This document shows positions 1 through 8,891 of a stretch of 64,000 nt of DNA, piece after piece. This DNA is from Natrinema sp031626495 (GTDB taxonomy: Archaea > Halobacteriota > Halobacteria > Halobacteriales > Natrialbaceae): positions 558,001-622,000 of the forward strand of contig NZ_JAMQOJ010000002.1 in NCBI RefSeq assembly GCF_031626495.1. The letters run 5' to 3'. The translations under genes were made by a program, and so were the position numbers. Position 1 is the stretch's first letter. Each line of letters opens with the position of its first letter. The notes under the pieces were generated by a model that saw only the letters and a program-made list of their open reading frames with translations, was not told the DNA's origin and ran no database searches.

Positions 1-167
1 TTCGTGTAGTAGTAATAGGTGGTGAACTCGGCACCGATCGCATCGATCAGTTTCTCGCGCAGTTCCTCGGGCTCGAGTCCGCGCTCGCGGAGGACGGCCA
101 TTCCGACGCGTTCGCTCGTGTCTCCCGCATCGACGTTGCCTGCTGCGTGTGGTTTCTCGTCAGACAT
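1..167 (-). CDS. Ferritin-like Dps-family protein, N-terminal part (cut by window edge)
   Basis: The first 55 codons of a minus-strand gene start at the ATG at 167-165 and run off the window. The peptide begins MSDEKPHAAGNVDAG and reaches EFTTYYYYT. A segment of the type AEhTTYYYYTILR is, from memory, typical of the second haloarchaeal Dps/ferritin-like family, where the first helix carries iron-site carboxylates. Such proteins oxidise and store iron and protect DNA from peroxide. The gene is divergent from the peroxidase-like lipoprotein at 336, which would suit a shared oxidative-stress theme, but that link is inference. The ferroxidase residues lie outside the window, so the call rests on the N-terminus only. 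Confidence 0.6.
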   Translation of the reverse strand, partial: MSDEKPHAAGNVDAGDTSERVGMAVLRERGLEPEELREKLIDAIGAEFTTYYYYT

Positions 168-216
168 TCACCGGTCTACTCCCAGAACTCGCCACTTAGA
201 GCTTGGTCTACAGACA

Positions 217-231
217 CCCGAATTTATGCGT
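217..231. promoter_or_regulatory. AT-rich promoter element between divergent genes
   Basis: The only AT-rich stretch in the 168-335 gap is GAATTTATGCG. Read on the minus strand (CATAAATTC) it lies about 55 nt before the Dps-like start; read on the plus strand it is about 110 nt before the gene at 336. It could serve as a TATA box for either gene. Confidence 0.35.
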
Positions 232-335
232 TTCAGGTTCACTATCCCGCGATCGGAACGGTTCGACTGTCCGTCTGATCGGTCGAAATTCCCCGGACCG
301 CAACCCCCTTTTGCGACCGGCACTCAGAGTCGGAT

Positions 336-1601
336 ATGGACGGATCGGATTACGGACTCTCGCGACGCGCGTTCGTCCGGAGCGCGGTCGCCATCGGCGG
401 CGCGAGCGCGCTCTCCGCTTGCCTCCAGCGCGAGGAGACCGAGGACGTGCCTCAGGCCGCTCTCTCGCCGGCCGAACTCCCCCGCCGCCAGCACGCCTGG
501 AACGAGTTCCTGTCGACGGACGACCACGGGAACGTCCGACCGCCCGAACACCACCTCCTGCTCGGCCTCGAGTACGTCGGCGACGGCCCGGCCGACGCGA
601 CCGGCGAGCGCGAACAAGTCGAGGACGCCTTCGGAACGCTCGAGCAGGCGTACAAACGTGGGAACGAGGGGCTGGTGTTCGCGATGGGGTACGGCCCGGC
701 GTACTTCGACCGGTTCGACGCCGACCTTCGGGGGGTCGACCTGCCCGACCCCGAGGCGCTCGCGACGATCGAGGATCCCGAACTCGACGAGTACGACGCC
801 TTGCTCCACCTCGGAAGCGACTACGGTCACGTCACGCTGAGCGCCGAGGAAGCCCTGAAGGGTGAACTCGAGGAACTCAACGGCCTCGCGGTCGAGGGGA
901 CGTTCGACGGCGTCTTCGAGGTGGCCGAGCGGCGGACTGGCTTCATCGGTGCCGGGATGCCGGCCGAGCGCCAGTCGGGCGTCAGCGGTATCCCCGACAG
1001 CGAGCCCGTGCCCGAGGAAGCGCCCATGTTCATGGGTTTCAAAACCGGCTTCAAGAAAAATCAGGCGAGCGAGGACCGCGTGACGATTCAGGAGGGACCG
1101 TTCGCGGATGGCACGACGATCCACCTCTCGAAGATCCAGCTCCACCTCCGCCAGTGGTACGAACAGGACAGCCGCAGCCAGCGCGTCGCCAAGATGTTCT
1201 CGCCGACCCACGCGGACGACGGCCTCGTCGAGGGTGTCGGTGAGAACCTCGGCGACTCGAGCGGAATCACCGAGATCCCGGGAAGCGCGGCCGAAGACGC
1301 CCGCAGCGAGGGTACCGTCGGCCACGCCCAGAAGGCCGCCCGCGCCCGCGAGGACGGCGAACCGATCGTCCTCCGGCGGGACTTCGACTCGACCGACGAC
1401 GACACGGCGAGCACCCACTTCCTCTCCCTGCAGCGTTCGATCGCCGACTTCGTGAAGACCCGCGAGGCGATGACCGGTGCCGATCTCGACGTCCCTCTGT
1501 TCAACAGCGGTATTCTTCAGTACATCAGCGTCACCAACCGGGCGAACTACCTCGTTCCGCCACGGGAGCTTCGATCGCTCCCCACGCCGAACCCGGAGTA
1601 A
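336..1601 (+). CDS. Tat-exported lipoprotein, DyP-peroxidase-like
   Basis: A 421-residue protein. The N-terminus has a twin-arginine motif (S-R-R-A-F-V-R, about residue 9) followed by a hydrophobic stretch and a lipobox-like L-S-A-C, so it should be exported folded and lipid-anchored. The body resembles haloarchaeal DyP-type heme peroxidase relatives: a segment MGFKTGFKKN near residue 229 sits where DyP enzymes carry G-F-x-D-G, but the catalytic Asp position reads Thr here, so peroxidase activity is not assured. The C-terminal third has the F-L-S-L-Q-R and F-N-S-G-I-L segments seen in this family. It is followed by a Tat cupredoxin protein at 1747, suggesting extracytoplasmic redox chemistry. 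The family level is fairly secure, the activity is not. Confidence 0.65.
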   Translation: MDGSDYGLSRRAFVRSAVAIGGASALSACLQREETEDVPQAALSPAELPRRQHAWNEFLSTDDHGNVRPPEHHLLLGLEYVGDGPADATGEREQVEDAFGTLEQAYKRGNEGLVFAMGYGPAYFDRFDADLRGVDLPDPEALATIEDPELDEYDALLHLGSDYGHVTLSAEEALKGELEELNGLAVEGTFDGVFEVAERRTGFIGAGMPAERQSGVSGIPDSEPVPEEAPMFMGFKTGFKKNQASEDRVTIQEGPFADGTTIHLSKIQLHLRQWYEQDSRSQRVAKMFSPTHADDGLVEGVGENLGDSSGITEIPGSAAEDARSEGTVGHAQKAARAREDGEPIVLRRDFDSTDDDTASTHFLSLQRSIADFVKTREAMTGADLDVPLFNSGILQYISVTNRANYLVPPRELRSLPTPNPE

Positions 1602-1746
1602 CGGACACACGCGGCCTGGTATTCCCGGTTCGACGATAGCGCTCGAGGCATCTGTCACCTCGATCGAACGGTCTCGCCGGATGGCTATTCGAGCGCGATA
1701 CACCACCGGGTCGGCCTTTATCGGTCTCGTCAGTGAGCGATCAGGT

Positions 1747-3147
1747 ATGGCGTCATCACGACGGCGATTCCTCGAACTTGGTGCACTGGCATCGATCGGC
1801 GGCGTCGCGAGCGCGTCCGGCATCGGTGCAGCACAGGACGACCGCGGCAACGGCGATGGCGACGGCGACGAACCGGCGGTGACGCTCACCGCCAGACAGG
1901 AGCCGGGGAAGGCCGTGTACTGGGTGCTTCCCGGCCCGCGACCGCTGAGTCCGTTCGTGTTCGGAACGGCCGAAAACACGCTGCGCGGGACCGATCTCCT
2001 TCAGGCGCGAATCGAGCAGGCGAGCCAACTGCCGTCGCCACTGGGCGAGGCCGTGCCACAGCTACTTGAGGACCTGCCGTTCCTCGTGGCCGCGCCCGAC
2101 GAAGCCCGCGAACCGATCGAGGAGTCGGACGGGGTCGCCCAGCAGGTGCTCACCGAGCCGACGCTGTACAGCAACAACGCCGAGGTGACCAGCGGTTCGT
2201 TCGAGATCAGCTATCGGGATCACCAGCCGTACGACCTCCCCGGTGCGCCCGGCGATACGCCCGACATGGTCGACCTCGAGGCGGAGTTCACCGATCCGGC
2301 GGGCAACGAGTACGTCCTCGAGCACGATCACGTCGTTCAGCCGCCGATCCCCGGCTACCAGACCGGCGGCGGCGTGCTCACGGACGGCTTTCTCCACGGG
2401 ATCACGGGCACCGGCTCGCCGCTGTTCCCGCGGGTGTACACGTACGGCGCGTCGTGGGGCGTCGGCAACGTGCACATCAACGGGGAACTGGCGACCGACG
2501 ACGGGATGCGCGTTATCCACTTCATGACGACGCAGACGGTCCGAGACGAGCGCTATCGGATGGCGCTGGACGAAGAGCTGCCCCTCGAGCCGTCGGAGAC
2601 CATCGCAGGGCAGCTCCACCACACCCACGGCGTCGTTCTCCCGATCAAACCGACGCCGGAGGGTCCGGTGTTCGCGCCGGTTCCGACCGCGTTCGAGCTT
2701 CCCAACGGCGAGACCCAGCCGTTCATCCACGCGATGTGGGAACAGGACACGCTCGTCGACGGGCCGTTCGCCGACTGGGAGTACCCCGGCGGTGGCGGCC
2801 AGCAGGAGGGCGGCGACGGAGGGGGCGCCGACGCGCAAGCGGACATCCGTCTCGTCGGCAACGCGTCGGCCTGGCAGGGAGACGCGCCCGAAGCGATCTC
2901 GGGAACGGAGAACCCGACGCTGACGCTCGAGGAGGGAACCGAGTACGCCCTCGTCTGGGAGAACGGCGACGGCCTGCAGCACAACTTCGCGATCGAAGAC
3001 GGAAACGGCGAGGATCTGCTCGCGACGGAACTGCTGGGCGAACAGGGTGCGACGCAGACGGTCACGTTCACGGCGTCGGCCGAGATGGCGGAGTACTACT
3101 GTCAGGTCCACCCGTCGTCGATGCGCGGCTCGATCGAGGTCCAGTAA
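1747..3147 (+). CDS. Tat-exported protein with C-terminal cupredoxin (halocyanin-like) domain
   Basis: A 466-residue protein. I chose the ATG at 1747 because it places the Tat motif (S-R-R-R-F-L-E-L) at residue 4, followed by a hydrophobic core and A-A-Q cleavage region. Residues about 40-360 form a domain I do not recognise, with several His (H-V-H-I-N, L-H-H-T-H). After a Gly/Gln/Asp-rich linker the last 100 residues are a type I copper fold: ligands look to be His412 (L-Q-H-N-F), Cys452, His455 (Y-Y-C-Q-V-H) and Met459. This type carries electrons at the outer membrane face. The neighbour at 336 is a peroxidase-like lipoprotein. The gene ends 19 nt from the convergent DCC gene. Confidence 0.7.
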   Translation: MASSRRRFLELGALASIGGVASASGIGAAQDDRGNGDGDGDEPAVTLTARQEPGKAVYWVLPGPRPLSPFVFGTAENTLRGTDLLQARIEQASQLPSPLGEAVPQLLEDLPFLVAAPDEAREPIEESDGVAQQVLTEPTLYSNNAEVTSGSFEISYRDHQPYDLPGAPGDTPDMVDLEAEFTDPAGNEYVLEHDHVVQPPIPGYQTGGGVLTDGFLHGITGTGSPLFPRVYTYGASWGVGNVHINGELATDDGMRVIHFMTTQTVRDERYRMALDEELPLEPSETIAGQLHHTHGVVLPIKPTPEGPVFAPVPTAFELPNGETQPFIHAMWEQDTLVDGPFADWEYPGGGGQQEGGDGGGADAQADIRLVGNASAWQGDAPEAISGTENPTLTLEEGTEYALVWENGDGLQHNFAIEDGNGEDLLATELLGEQGATQTVTFTASAEMAEYYCQVHPSSMRGSIEVQ

Positions 3148-3166
3148 CACCGATCGTCGGTCGAAC

Positions 3167-3610
3167 TCACCCGGTCGGCACGTGGGTCCGGGCCCCGGCC
3201 GCCGCCAGTTCGTCGAACAGCGCCGCGGCGTCGTCGGCCAGCGGGTAGGCGTCGTGATAGGGGTCGATCTCGCGGTCGGTCCCCGAAACAGTCTGGACGG
3301 CATCGGCGAACCGTTCGTAGCTCTCGTCGACGATGTCCTGGACGAGGACCGGCATTCCCGCACGGTCGCACAGCTCCGTCGCGGCGGCCCGGCCTGCCCA
3401 GACCGTCTCGGCCCGGACATCTGCGAAGAAGAGCGCGAAGGGGGTCTCGCCGAACTGCGCCTCGAGGAACGCCTGCGCGGCCGGGTCGTCCCACGCCACG
3501 ACGCCGACCGACTCGAGCTGGCGCATCGCGGTCGAGGCCGCCGAGCAGAACGGGCAGTCGCCGTCGTAGAGCAGAACCCCGGTGAACTGCGGTTCTGTCG
3601 ACTCCGTCAT
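3167..3610 (-). CDS. DCC-family thiol-disulfide oxidoreductase-like protein (DUF393)
   Basis: A 147-residue cytosolic protein. Y-D-G-D-C-P-F-C near the N-terminus puts two cysteines at residues 19 and 22 in the C-x2-C arrangement that names the DCC family, a thioredoxin-like group. The length matches the family (about 110-150). It follows the ferredoxin gene 3686-4060 on the same strand with a 75-nt gap, so the two may be cotranscribed. The substrate is unknown. Confidence 0.75.
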   Translation of the reverse strand: MTESTEPQFTGVLLYDGDCPFCSAASTAMRQLESVGVVAWDDPAAQAFLEAQFGETPFALFFADVRAETVWAGRAAATELCDRAGMPVLVQDIVDESYERFADAVQTVSGTDREIDPYHDAYPLADDAAALFDELAAAGARTHVPTG

Positions 3611-3685
3611 AGCAGCCCGTACGTCGTGCGGGCGGAAAACGGTCCGTGGGGCAGTTGCCGGTAGCCGTTCGATCTCCGGTCGTCC

Positions 3686-4060
3686 TTACCCGAGCTTCGA
3701 CCGACCCGGCGGCTGGTCGTGGTCGGCGCGGTGCTCGAGCAGTTCGTCGTACTGCTCGACCAGTATCACACAGTCCGAGCGAGGGCGAGCGACGCAGGTG
3801 AGAACGAAGTTCGCGGCCTCGTCGGACGGATAGTACCGCTTGGCCTGACTGTGATCGACCTCTCCCTCGAGTAACTTCGCGCCGCAGGTGATACACCAGC
3901 CCTGCTGGCAGTCCGCAGAGAGCCAGATATCCGCGGCGCGGGCTGCCGCGAGGATCGACTCGTCCTCGTCGACCTCGATGGTTCGCGACTCGCCAGCGGC
4001 GTCCAGTTCGGAATCTGCGGGGATCCGCAGTTCGACGTCCCACGTCGTGGCGGCTGTCAC
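3686..4060 (-). CDS. Plant-type 2Fe-2S ferredoxin
   Basis: A 124-residue electron carrier. Cluster ligands are visible as C51-x4-C56-x2-C59 followed by C89, the spacing of plant and halobacterial 2Fe-2S ferredoxins. The reading frame stays open further upstream to 4207, but that stretch is basic and would overlap the divergent protease gene; the GTG at 4060 (V-T-A-A-T-T-W) gives a normal acidic N-terminus, so I use it. The protein is likely cotranscribed with the DCC thiol protein. The redox partner is not apparent. Confidence 0.75.
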   Translation of the reverse strand: MTAATTWDVELRIPADSELDAAGESRTIEVDEDESILAAARAADIWLSADCQQGWCITCGAKLLEGEVDHSQAKRYYPSDEAANFVLTCVARPRSDCVILVEQYDELLEHRADHDQPPGRSKLG

Positions 4061-4153
4061 GGATGTACGTACGGCTGATCGTGAAAAAGACCTGCGCCGG
4101 CCGACCGCAAGGGGACCGAACTGTGCTCGTACAGTAGCCTCTCGGACGGCGAT

Positions 4154-4166
4154 TCGTTTTATAGTG
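4154..4166 (+). promoter_or_regulatory. TATA box for the protease gene
   Basis: CGTTTTATAGTG lies about 35 nt before the GTG start at 4195, so transcription would begin within about 10 nt of that start. This supports GTG 4195 as the true start and an almost leaderless mRNA. Confidence 0.5.
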
Positions 4167-4194
4167 CGTTCGGTCAGACGTAGATACCGTAACC

Positions 4195-4995
4195 GTGGTT
4201 GATGCAAATCCGGACGAACGAACGGCTACTCGCCGCGGGGTTCTCGCTGCGTGCGGCGTTTCCGTGACGGGGGTACTCGCCGGCTGTACGAACGAGGGCG
4301 CCGAGAACGAATCGAGCGACGAACACCACCACCACTATCATTCGGGCGAGAGCCGATTTACGGACGAAGAGCGAAGCCGAGCCCTCACGACCGGCAAGCG
4401 CCTGCGGGAGTCAGTCGCCGTTCTCAGCGGCCAACGCCGAGGCGGGAACGGGACCGCTGGCGGCACTGCCTGGCATATCGGCGACGGCTACTTCGTCACG
4501 AACGGCCACGTCGTCCGCCACCTTGACGGAATCGAACTCCACACGCTCGACGATCGGACCGTCGCCGCCGACGTCGTCGAGAGCGCCATGGACCCCGACG
4601 TCGCCGTTCTCGAGACCGACGCACCGTCCGTCCCGGCCGTCACGACCGGCGACGAATCGACCCTCGAGTCCGAGCAGCTAGTGCTCCACGTCGGCCACCC
4701 CAGCCTCGTCGGAGAGTGGGTGATCAGCATGGGACGGTTCGTCGAGAACAGCCCGTTCGGCGTCCTCACCGACGTTCCCTCGAAACGTGGGTACAGCGGC
4801 GCGCCGCTGGCCACGCTCGAGGGGGACGTTGTCGGTCTCACGACCGGTTCCATCCCCCGCGATCGGTCCGGCAGTCCATCCGACGACCCGGAACCGGACG
4901 GTGACACTGTTCACGAGAACCTCTCCGGCCACACCTACGCCCACCACGTCCCGATCTCGACCGTCGAATCCAGACTCGACGAGTGGACCCGGTGA
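4195..4995 (+). CDS. Tat lipoprotein trypsin-like (S1C/HtrA-type) serine protease
   Basis: A 266-residue protein starting at GTG. It has a Tat-type R-R-G-V-L start and a lipobox ending in Cys31 (V-L-A-G-C), so it should be anchored outside the cell, followed by a His cluster (H-H-H-H-Y-H, residues 44-49). The chymotrypsin-fold triad reads His105 (V-T-N-G-H-V-V), Asp135 (D-P-D-V-A-V-L-E) and Ser201 (R-G-Y-S-G-A-P). There is no PDZ domain after the protease core, so it is a short, PDZ-less HtrA relative. The likely role is surface protein quality control. The His stretch might bind metal, which is inference. Confidence 0.8.
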   Translation: MVDANPDERTATRRGVLAACGVSVTGVLAGCTNEGAENESSDEHHHHYHSGESRFTDEERSRALTTGKRLRESVAVLSGQRRGGNGTAGGTAWHIGDGYFVTNGHVVRHLDGIELHTLDDRTVAADVVESAMDPDVAVLETDAPSVPAVTTGDESTLESEQLVLHVGHPSLVGEWVISMGRFVENSPFGVLTDVPSKRGYSGAPLATLEGDVVGLTTGSIPRDRSGSPSDDPEPDGDTVHENLSGHTYAHHVPISTVESRLDEWTR

Positions 4996-5080
4996 TGCGC
5001 CGCGGGCCACGCTCCGAACCGATCGCCGACGGGTTCCGCCTTCCCTAGGGTCATTGTCCTCGAGACCGACCCGAGAACCG

Positions 5081-6094
5081 ATGCGAGCCGCAGCCTTCAC
5101 CGACCTGATCGGTCCCGAGGGAGTGAGCGTGATCGAGCGAGACGAGCCCGAACCCGGCCCCGGCGAAGCGCTGGTCGACGTCGAGGCCTGCGCGATCAAC
5201 CGCCACGACCTCTGGATCCTCGAGGGGGACTCGGCGATGGTCGACGCCGACGACCTGCCGTTCGTCACGGGACTGGACGTAGCAGGCGTCGTGAGCGCGG
5301 TCGGCGACGACGTGCGCGGTGTCGAGCCCGGTGAGAGGGTCGTCCTCTGTCCGAACCAGACCTGTGGCTCCTGTCGGTTCTGTCACGAGGGGCCGGAGAA
5401 CATGTGCGAGCGGTTCTCGCTGTACCACGGCGGGCTCGCCGAGACGGCCCGCGTCGAGGCCGATCGGCTGGTTTCCCTCCCCGAAGGCGTGGACGCGACG
5501 ACCGCCGCCGCGATCCCGACGGCGTACATGACCGCCTACCACATGCTCCGGCGGGCCGAGGTCGGCCCCGCCGATCTGGTCTTCGTCCCCGGCGCGACCG
5601 GCGGCGTCAGCGTCGCCGCGATCCAGCTCGCGGACGCGCTGGACGCCGAGACGATCGGCACCTCCTCGTCCGCGGCGAAACTCGAGCGCGTCCGCGAACT
5701 CGGGCTCGACCACGGGATCGAATCGACCGACATCGACGAGCTGCACGAGGCGGTCGCGGCGATCGGCGAACCGGACGCGGTGATCAACCACCTCGGCGGC
5801 GAGTTCACCGAACTCGGCCAGGCCGTCATGCGCCGCGGCGGTCGGATGGTCGTCTGCGGCCGCACCGCCGGCGGCGAGTCGACGATCCGCGTGGCGAACC
5901 TCTTCCTCGGCCACAAGCGCGTCATCGGCTCCACGATGGGCACCCAGGACGACCTCCGGCGGCTCGTCGACCTGACCGCCGACGGCGAACTCGCCCCCGA
6001 GATCGACGAAACGTACGCGCTCGAGGACACAGACGATGCCTTCGCGGCGATGCAGAACCGCGACAGCGTGGGCAAGATCGTCGTCGAGCCGTAA
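5081..6094 (+). CDS. Zinc-type alcohol dehydrogenase (MDR superfamily)
   Basis: A 337-residue enzyme. The N-terminal GroES-like domain carries the structural zinc set N-Q-T-C-G-S-C-R-F-C-H-E-G-x-E-N-M-C (four cysteines) and a G-L-D-V-A-G-V-V motif. The C-terminal Rossmann domain has G-A-T-G-G-V-S-V-A, followed by sequence typical of quinone oxidoreductase-like MDR proteins. Catalytic zinc ligands are less clear: the usual first Cys in C-x-I-N-x-H-D is present as C-A-I-N-R-H-D. The natural substrate cannot be read from sequence. ATG 5081 was chosen because it begins the canonical M-R-A-A-x-F. Confidence 0.8.
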   Translation: MRAAAFTDLIGPEGVSVIERDEPEPGPGEALVDVEACAINRHDLWILEGDSAMVDADDLPFVTGLDVAGVVSAVGDDVRGVEPGERVVLCPNQTCGSCRFCHEGPENMCERFSLYHGGLAETARVEADRLVSLPEGVDATTAAAIPTAYMTAYHMLRRAEVGPADLVFVPGATGGVSVAAIQLADALDAETIGTSSSAAKLERVRELGLDHGIESTDIDELHEAVAAIGEPDAVINHLGGEFTELGQAVMRRGGRMVVCGRTAGGESTIRVANLFLGHKRVIGSTMGTQDDLRRLVDLTADGELAPEIDETYALEDTDDAFAAMQNRDSVGKIVVEP

Positions 6095-6418
6095 CACAGC
6101 GGTTCCGACCCCCCAAACGCGTTTCTGCCGCCCGATCGATCCACCGATGAGTGGGAATGAAAGGGGCTCGCTCTGGCCGAACCCGGACGACGCAAGCACC
6201 GCAGGGAGTGAGCGAAGCGAACGACTGAGGCGCACAGCGAGTCCCGGGAGTCCAGAGCGCGAGGGGCTTTCGGGGTTGTAGCGTCGGTTTCACCTGCGTC
6301 CGTGTCCGACTGTCCTATCGCAACCGCGTACACGACTATCTCCTATCGTAACGGCGCACGCGACTGGGCAAGAAGACGCTGGCCCGACCTATTTCACCAC
6401 GTTCGCTGTTCGTCCCGT
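6095..6418. other. Non-coding gap with haloarchaeal GAGTGAGCGAAGCGAAC-type filler
   Basis: These 324 bases hold no convincing gene. A low-complexity run GGGAGTGAGCGAAGCGAACG at about 6204 resembles GAGCGAACGGAGTGAGCG at about 55533; such filler is common between haloarchaeal genes. A promoter for the gene at 6419 may lie in the AT-rich part around 6345-6395. Confidence 0.5.
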
Positions 6419-7225
6419 ATGACGAACATCGCCATCACCGGCGCGGCGGGAAACGTCGGCCGCGAGGCCATCGACGCCTTTCCGTCCGACGACCACGAGT
6501 TGACGCTCTTCTCTCACAGCGAGACCGAGGATCTGGACGCGACGCCGCTCGAGATCACCGACGCGTCGGCGTTTACCGACGCGCTCGAGGGACAGGACGT
6601 GCTGATCCACCTCGCGGCCAACGCCTCGCCGCGGGCGTCGTGGGACGAGGTTCGCGGGCCGAACGTCGACGGGCTCTACAACGCCTTCGAGGCCGCTGCG
6701 GAGAACGACCTCGAGCGGGTCGTCTTCGCGAGTTCGAACCACGCGGTCAACATGGGAAACACGGTTTCGGCGATCCGGCCGGAGTCGACGGTCGGGACCC
6801 CCGAGATCGTCCGGCCTGAGGATCCGACGGATCCCGACACCTACTACGGCGTCACGAAGGTCTTCGGTGAGGCGATGGGGTCGTACTACGCCAAGCGCCA
6901 CGGCTTCGACGTGGTGAACCTGCGGATCGGCTGGCTGCTCACCCGCGACGAACTCCGCCAGGAGTGTCGGGATCGAGACGGGGCCGGCGAGCGATACGCC
7001 CGCGCGATGTGGCTCAGCCCCGACGACTGCCGACGGCTGCTCGACGCGGCCGCGACGGCGACGCTCGAGGGCACGCCGCTGATCGCCCACGGTATCTCCG
7101 ACAATTCGGAGCGATTCCTCTCGCTGGCCGAGACCATGCAGGCGCTCGGCTACCGGCCGCGGGACGATTCCGAGGCGGTGCTGAGCGACGAATCGCAGGG
7201 ACGCGACGGACTCGAGACGACATGA
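6419..7225 (+). CDS. NAD-dependent epimerase/dehydratase family protein (extended SDR)
   Basis: A 268-residue Rossmann protein. The NAD-binding motif G-A-A-G-N-V-G is at residues 8-14 and the catalytic pair is visible as Y-Y-G-V-T-K (Tyr-x3-Lys), preceded by S-S-N-H-A-V. The architecture is close to uronate dehydrogenases and to the sugar-phosphate dehydrogenases of this fold used by haloarchaea for NAD-linked sugar oxidation, but I cannot tell which. The ATG at 6419 starts directly with the beta strand of the Rossmann fold. The gene stands alone. Confidence 0.75.
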   Translation: MTNIAITGAAGNVGREAIDAFPSDDHELTLFSHSETEDLDATPLEITDASAFTDALEGQDVLIHLAANASPRASWDEVRGPNVDGLYNAFEAAAENDLERVVFASSNHAVNMGNTVSAIRPESTVGTPEIVRPEDPTDPDTYYGVTKVFGEAMGSYYAKRHGFDVVNLRIGWLLTRDELRQECRDRDGAGERYARAMWLSPDDCRRLLDAAATATLEGTPLIAHGISDNSERFLSLAETMQALGYRPRDDSEAVLSDESQGRDGLETT

Positions 7226-7327
7226 ACGACGACCGACCTCCCGTCACCGCATGCACGGGACCGTTCGTTTCCGCGAACGACCCGCGGATTCGAAAGACGG
7301 AATAGCGGCACGTTCGTAGCGCCACAC

Positions 7328-7669
7328 ATGTCAGTCAAGGTGTCCGAGTCGACGGGCTACGGGCCGAACACGCAGATGTCCCTGTTCGGCTACGTGATGG
7401 CCGCGATCCTCGTCATCGTGTTGCTCCCGCTGATTCCGGTCCTCGTCCCCGCGTGGATCCTGTGGAAGGTATTCGTCTCGGACGAGGAGATCGAACACAG
7501 CTTCGAGAACTGGCGGCGCGAGTCCGGCCGGACCGGATCGGATCGGCTCGAGGACGACGAGGCCGAGGCGACCGACGCCGAATCCGCGGAGTCCGAGTCC
7601 GGCGATGCGGAGTCCGACCGGCCCGACGCCGAACAGACCGAAGCCGATCAGACGGCGGCGGAGTCGTAA
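7328..7669 (+). CDS. Small single-pass membrane protein with acidic tail
   Basis: A 113-residue protein. Residues about 18-45 form one long hydrophobic segment (starting M-S-L-F-G-Y-V-M-A-A-I), followed by a short amphipathic part and a tail made almost only of Asp, Glu, Ser, Ala and Thr. This resembles a haloarchaeal DUF family of about 80-110 residues (possibly DUF7535), but I am unsure of the number. No function is known to me. It is convergent with the gene at 7790, with a hairpin between them. Confidence 0.65.
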   Translation: MSVKVSESTGYGPNTQMSLFGYVMAAILVIVLLPLIPVLVPAWILWKVFVSDEEIEHSFENWRRESGRTGSDRLEDDEAEATDAESAESESGDAESDRPDAEQTEADQTAAES

Positions 7670-7737
7670 AGCGGGAGTCTGCTCGTTCTCGTCTCTCTCG
7701 AGCGCGCTGCTTCTATAGTAACAACTGAAACGATTCA

Positions 7738-7768
7738 CACACCGATCGCACAGCTGCGATCGGGTGTG
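7738..7768. terminator. Hairpin between convergent genes
   Basis: CACACCGATCGCA, a CAGC loop, then TGCGATCGGGTGTG form a 13-bp stem with one bulged G. It sits between the ends of two converging genes (7669 and 7790), the place expected for a two-way transcription stop. There is no strong T-tract. Confidence 0.45.
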
Positions 7769-7789
7769 CAGTGACCTTCAGTGGCTACT

Positions 7790-8800
7790 TTAGTCGTCCG
7801 CGCTCGCGGCGGCGACGAGGTCGGCCGGCGGCCCGCCCGGCAGTTCGTCGCGGTCGTGCGGTGCCTCGAAATCCAGATCGGGGCCGCGGGCGACGATTCG
7901 GTGAGGGTTCACGCCGGGGTGGGTCGTGTAGTAGTGTTCCGTGATGTGGTCCATGTTCACTGTCTCCGCCACGCCGGGGGTTTGATACAGATCGCGCAGG
8001 TGCGGCCAGAGGTTGTCGTACTCCCGGATGTACTGGACGTTACACATGAAGTGCGTGTGGTAAACCTTGTCGAACCGGACGAGCGTCGTGAACATCGCGA
8101 TGTCGGCCTCGGTCAGGCGGTCGCCCGCGAGGTAGCGCTGGTCTGCCAGCACCTCGTCCCAGTGATCCAGCGCGGAAAAGAGGTCGTCGACCGCCTCGTC
8201 GTAGGGCTCCTGTTTCGTCGCGAAACCGGCGCGGTAGACGCCGTTGTTGATGGGTTCGTAGACTTCGTCGATGATCCGGTCGACCTCGTCCCGGTAGCCC
8301 TCCGGATAGAGGTCCACGTCCCGCGTCGCGTACTCGTCGAACTCGGTGTCGAGCATCCGCATGATCTCCTCGGACTCGTTGTTGACGATGGTGTCCTCCT
8401 CGGTGTCCCAGAGGACCGGCACCGTCACGCGACAGGTCGCGTCCGGGTCCGCTCTGACGTATAGCTCTCGGAGATAGTCCGCGCCGTGGACGTGATCGGG
8501 CGTACAGCCCTCCTTCTCGGGCGTGAACTGCCAGCCGTCGTCCTCGCGGTAGGGGTCGACGACCGAGACCGAGATCGCGTCCTCGAGGCCCTTCAGCGCC
8601 CGCGTCACGAGCGTCCGGTGGGCCCACGGGCAGGCAGAGGAGACGTAGAGGTGGTACCGACCCGATTCGGGCTGGAACCGCGCGTCGGGATCGTCGCGGA
8701 TCTCGTCCCGGAACGTCGTTGACTGGCGTTCGAACGAGCCGTCGTCGTCGGTCGACTCGTACGCGTCGGTCCGCCACTCGCCGTCGACGAGCATGTTCAT
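7790..8800 (-). CDS. Glutathionyl-hydroquinone reductase-like protein (Xi-class GST)
   Basis: A 336-residue cytosolic enzyme. The Xi-class active-site motif A-C-P-W-A-H-R is present with the nucleophile at Cys57, followed by a thioredoxin-like N-domain (V-T-V-P-V-L-W cis-Pro) and an all-helical C-domain. Length and motif match the YqjG/ECM4 family that reduces thiol-hydroquinone conjugates. Haloarchaea make gamma-glutamylcysteine rather than glutathione, so the natural thiol is probably that one (inference). A second Met two codons in (8794) is an equally possible start. Confidence 0.85.
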   Translation of the reverse strand: MNMLVDGEWRTDAYESTDDDGSFERQSTTFRDEIRDDPDARFQPESGRYHLYVSSACPWAHRTLVTRALKGLEDAISVSVVDPYREDDGWQFTPEKEGCTPDHVHGADYLRELYVRADPDATCRVTVPVLWDTEEDTIVNNESEEIMRMLDTEFDEYATRDVDLYPEGYRDEVDRIIDEVYEPINNGVYRAGFATKQEPYDEAVDDLFSALDHWDEVLADQRYLAGDRLTEADIAMFTTLVRFDKVYHTHFMCNVQYIREYDNLWPHLRDLYQTPGVAETVNMDHITEHYYTTHPGVNPHRIVARGPDLDFEAPHDRDELPGGPPADLVAAASADD

Positions 8801-8891
8801 ACCGTGACGTGGGGGAGCCGCGCATAAATGATCTCGCTAACACTCGCGTCACTGGCTCGCGTCGCCGTTACCGGCCGCGGACACCGCCGAA

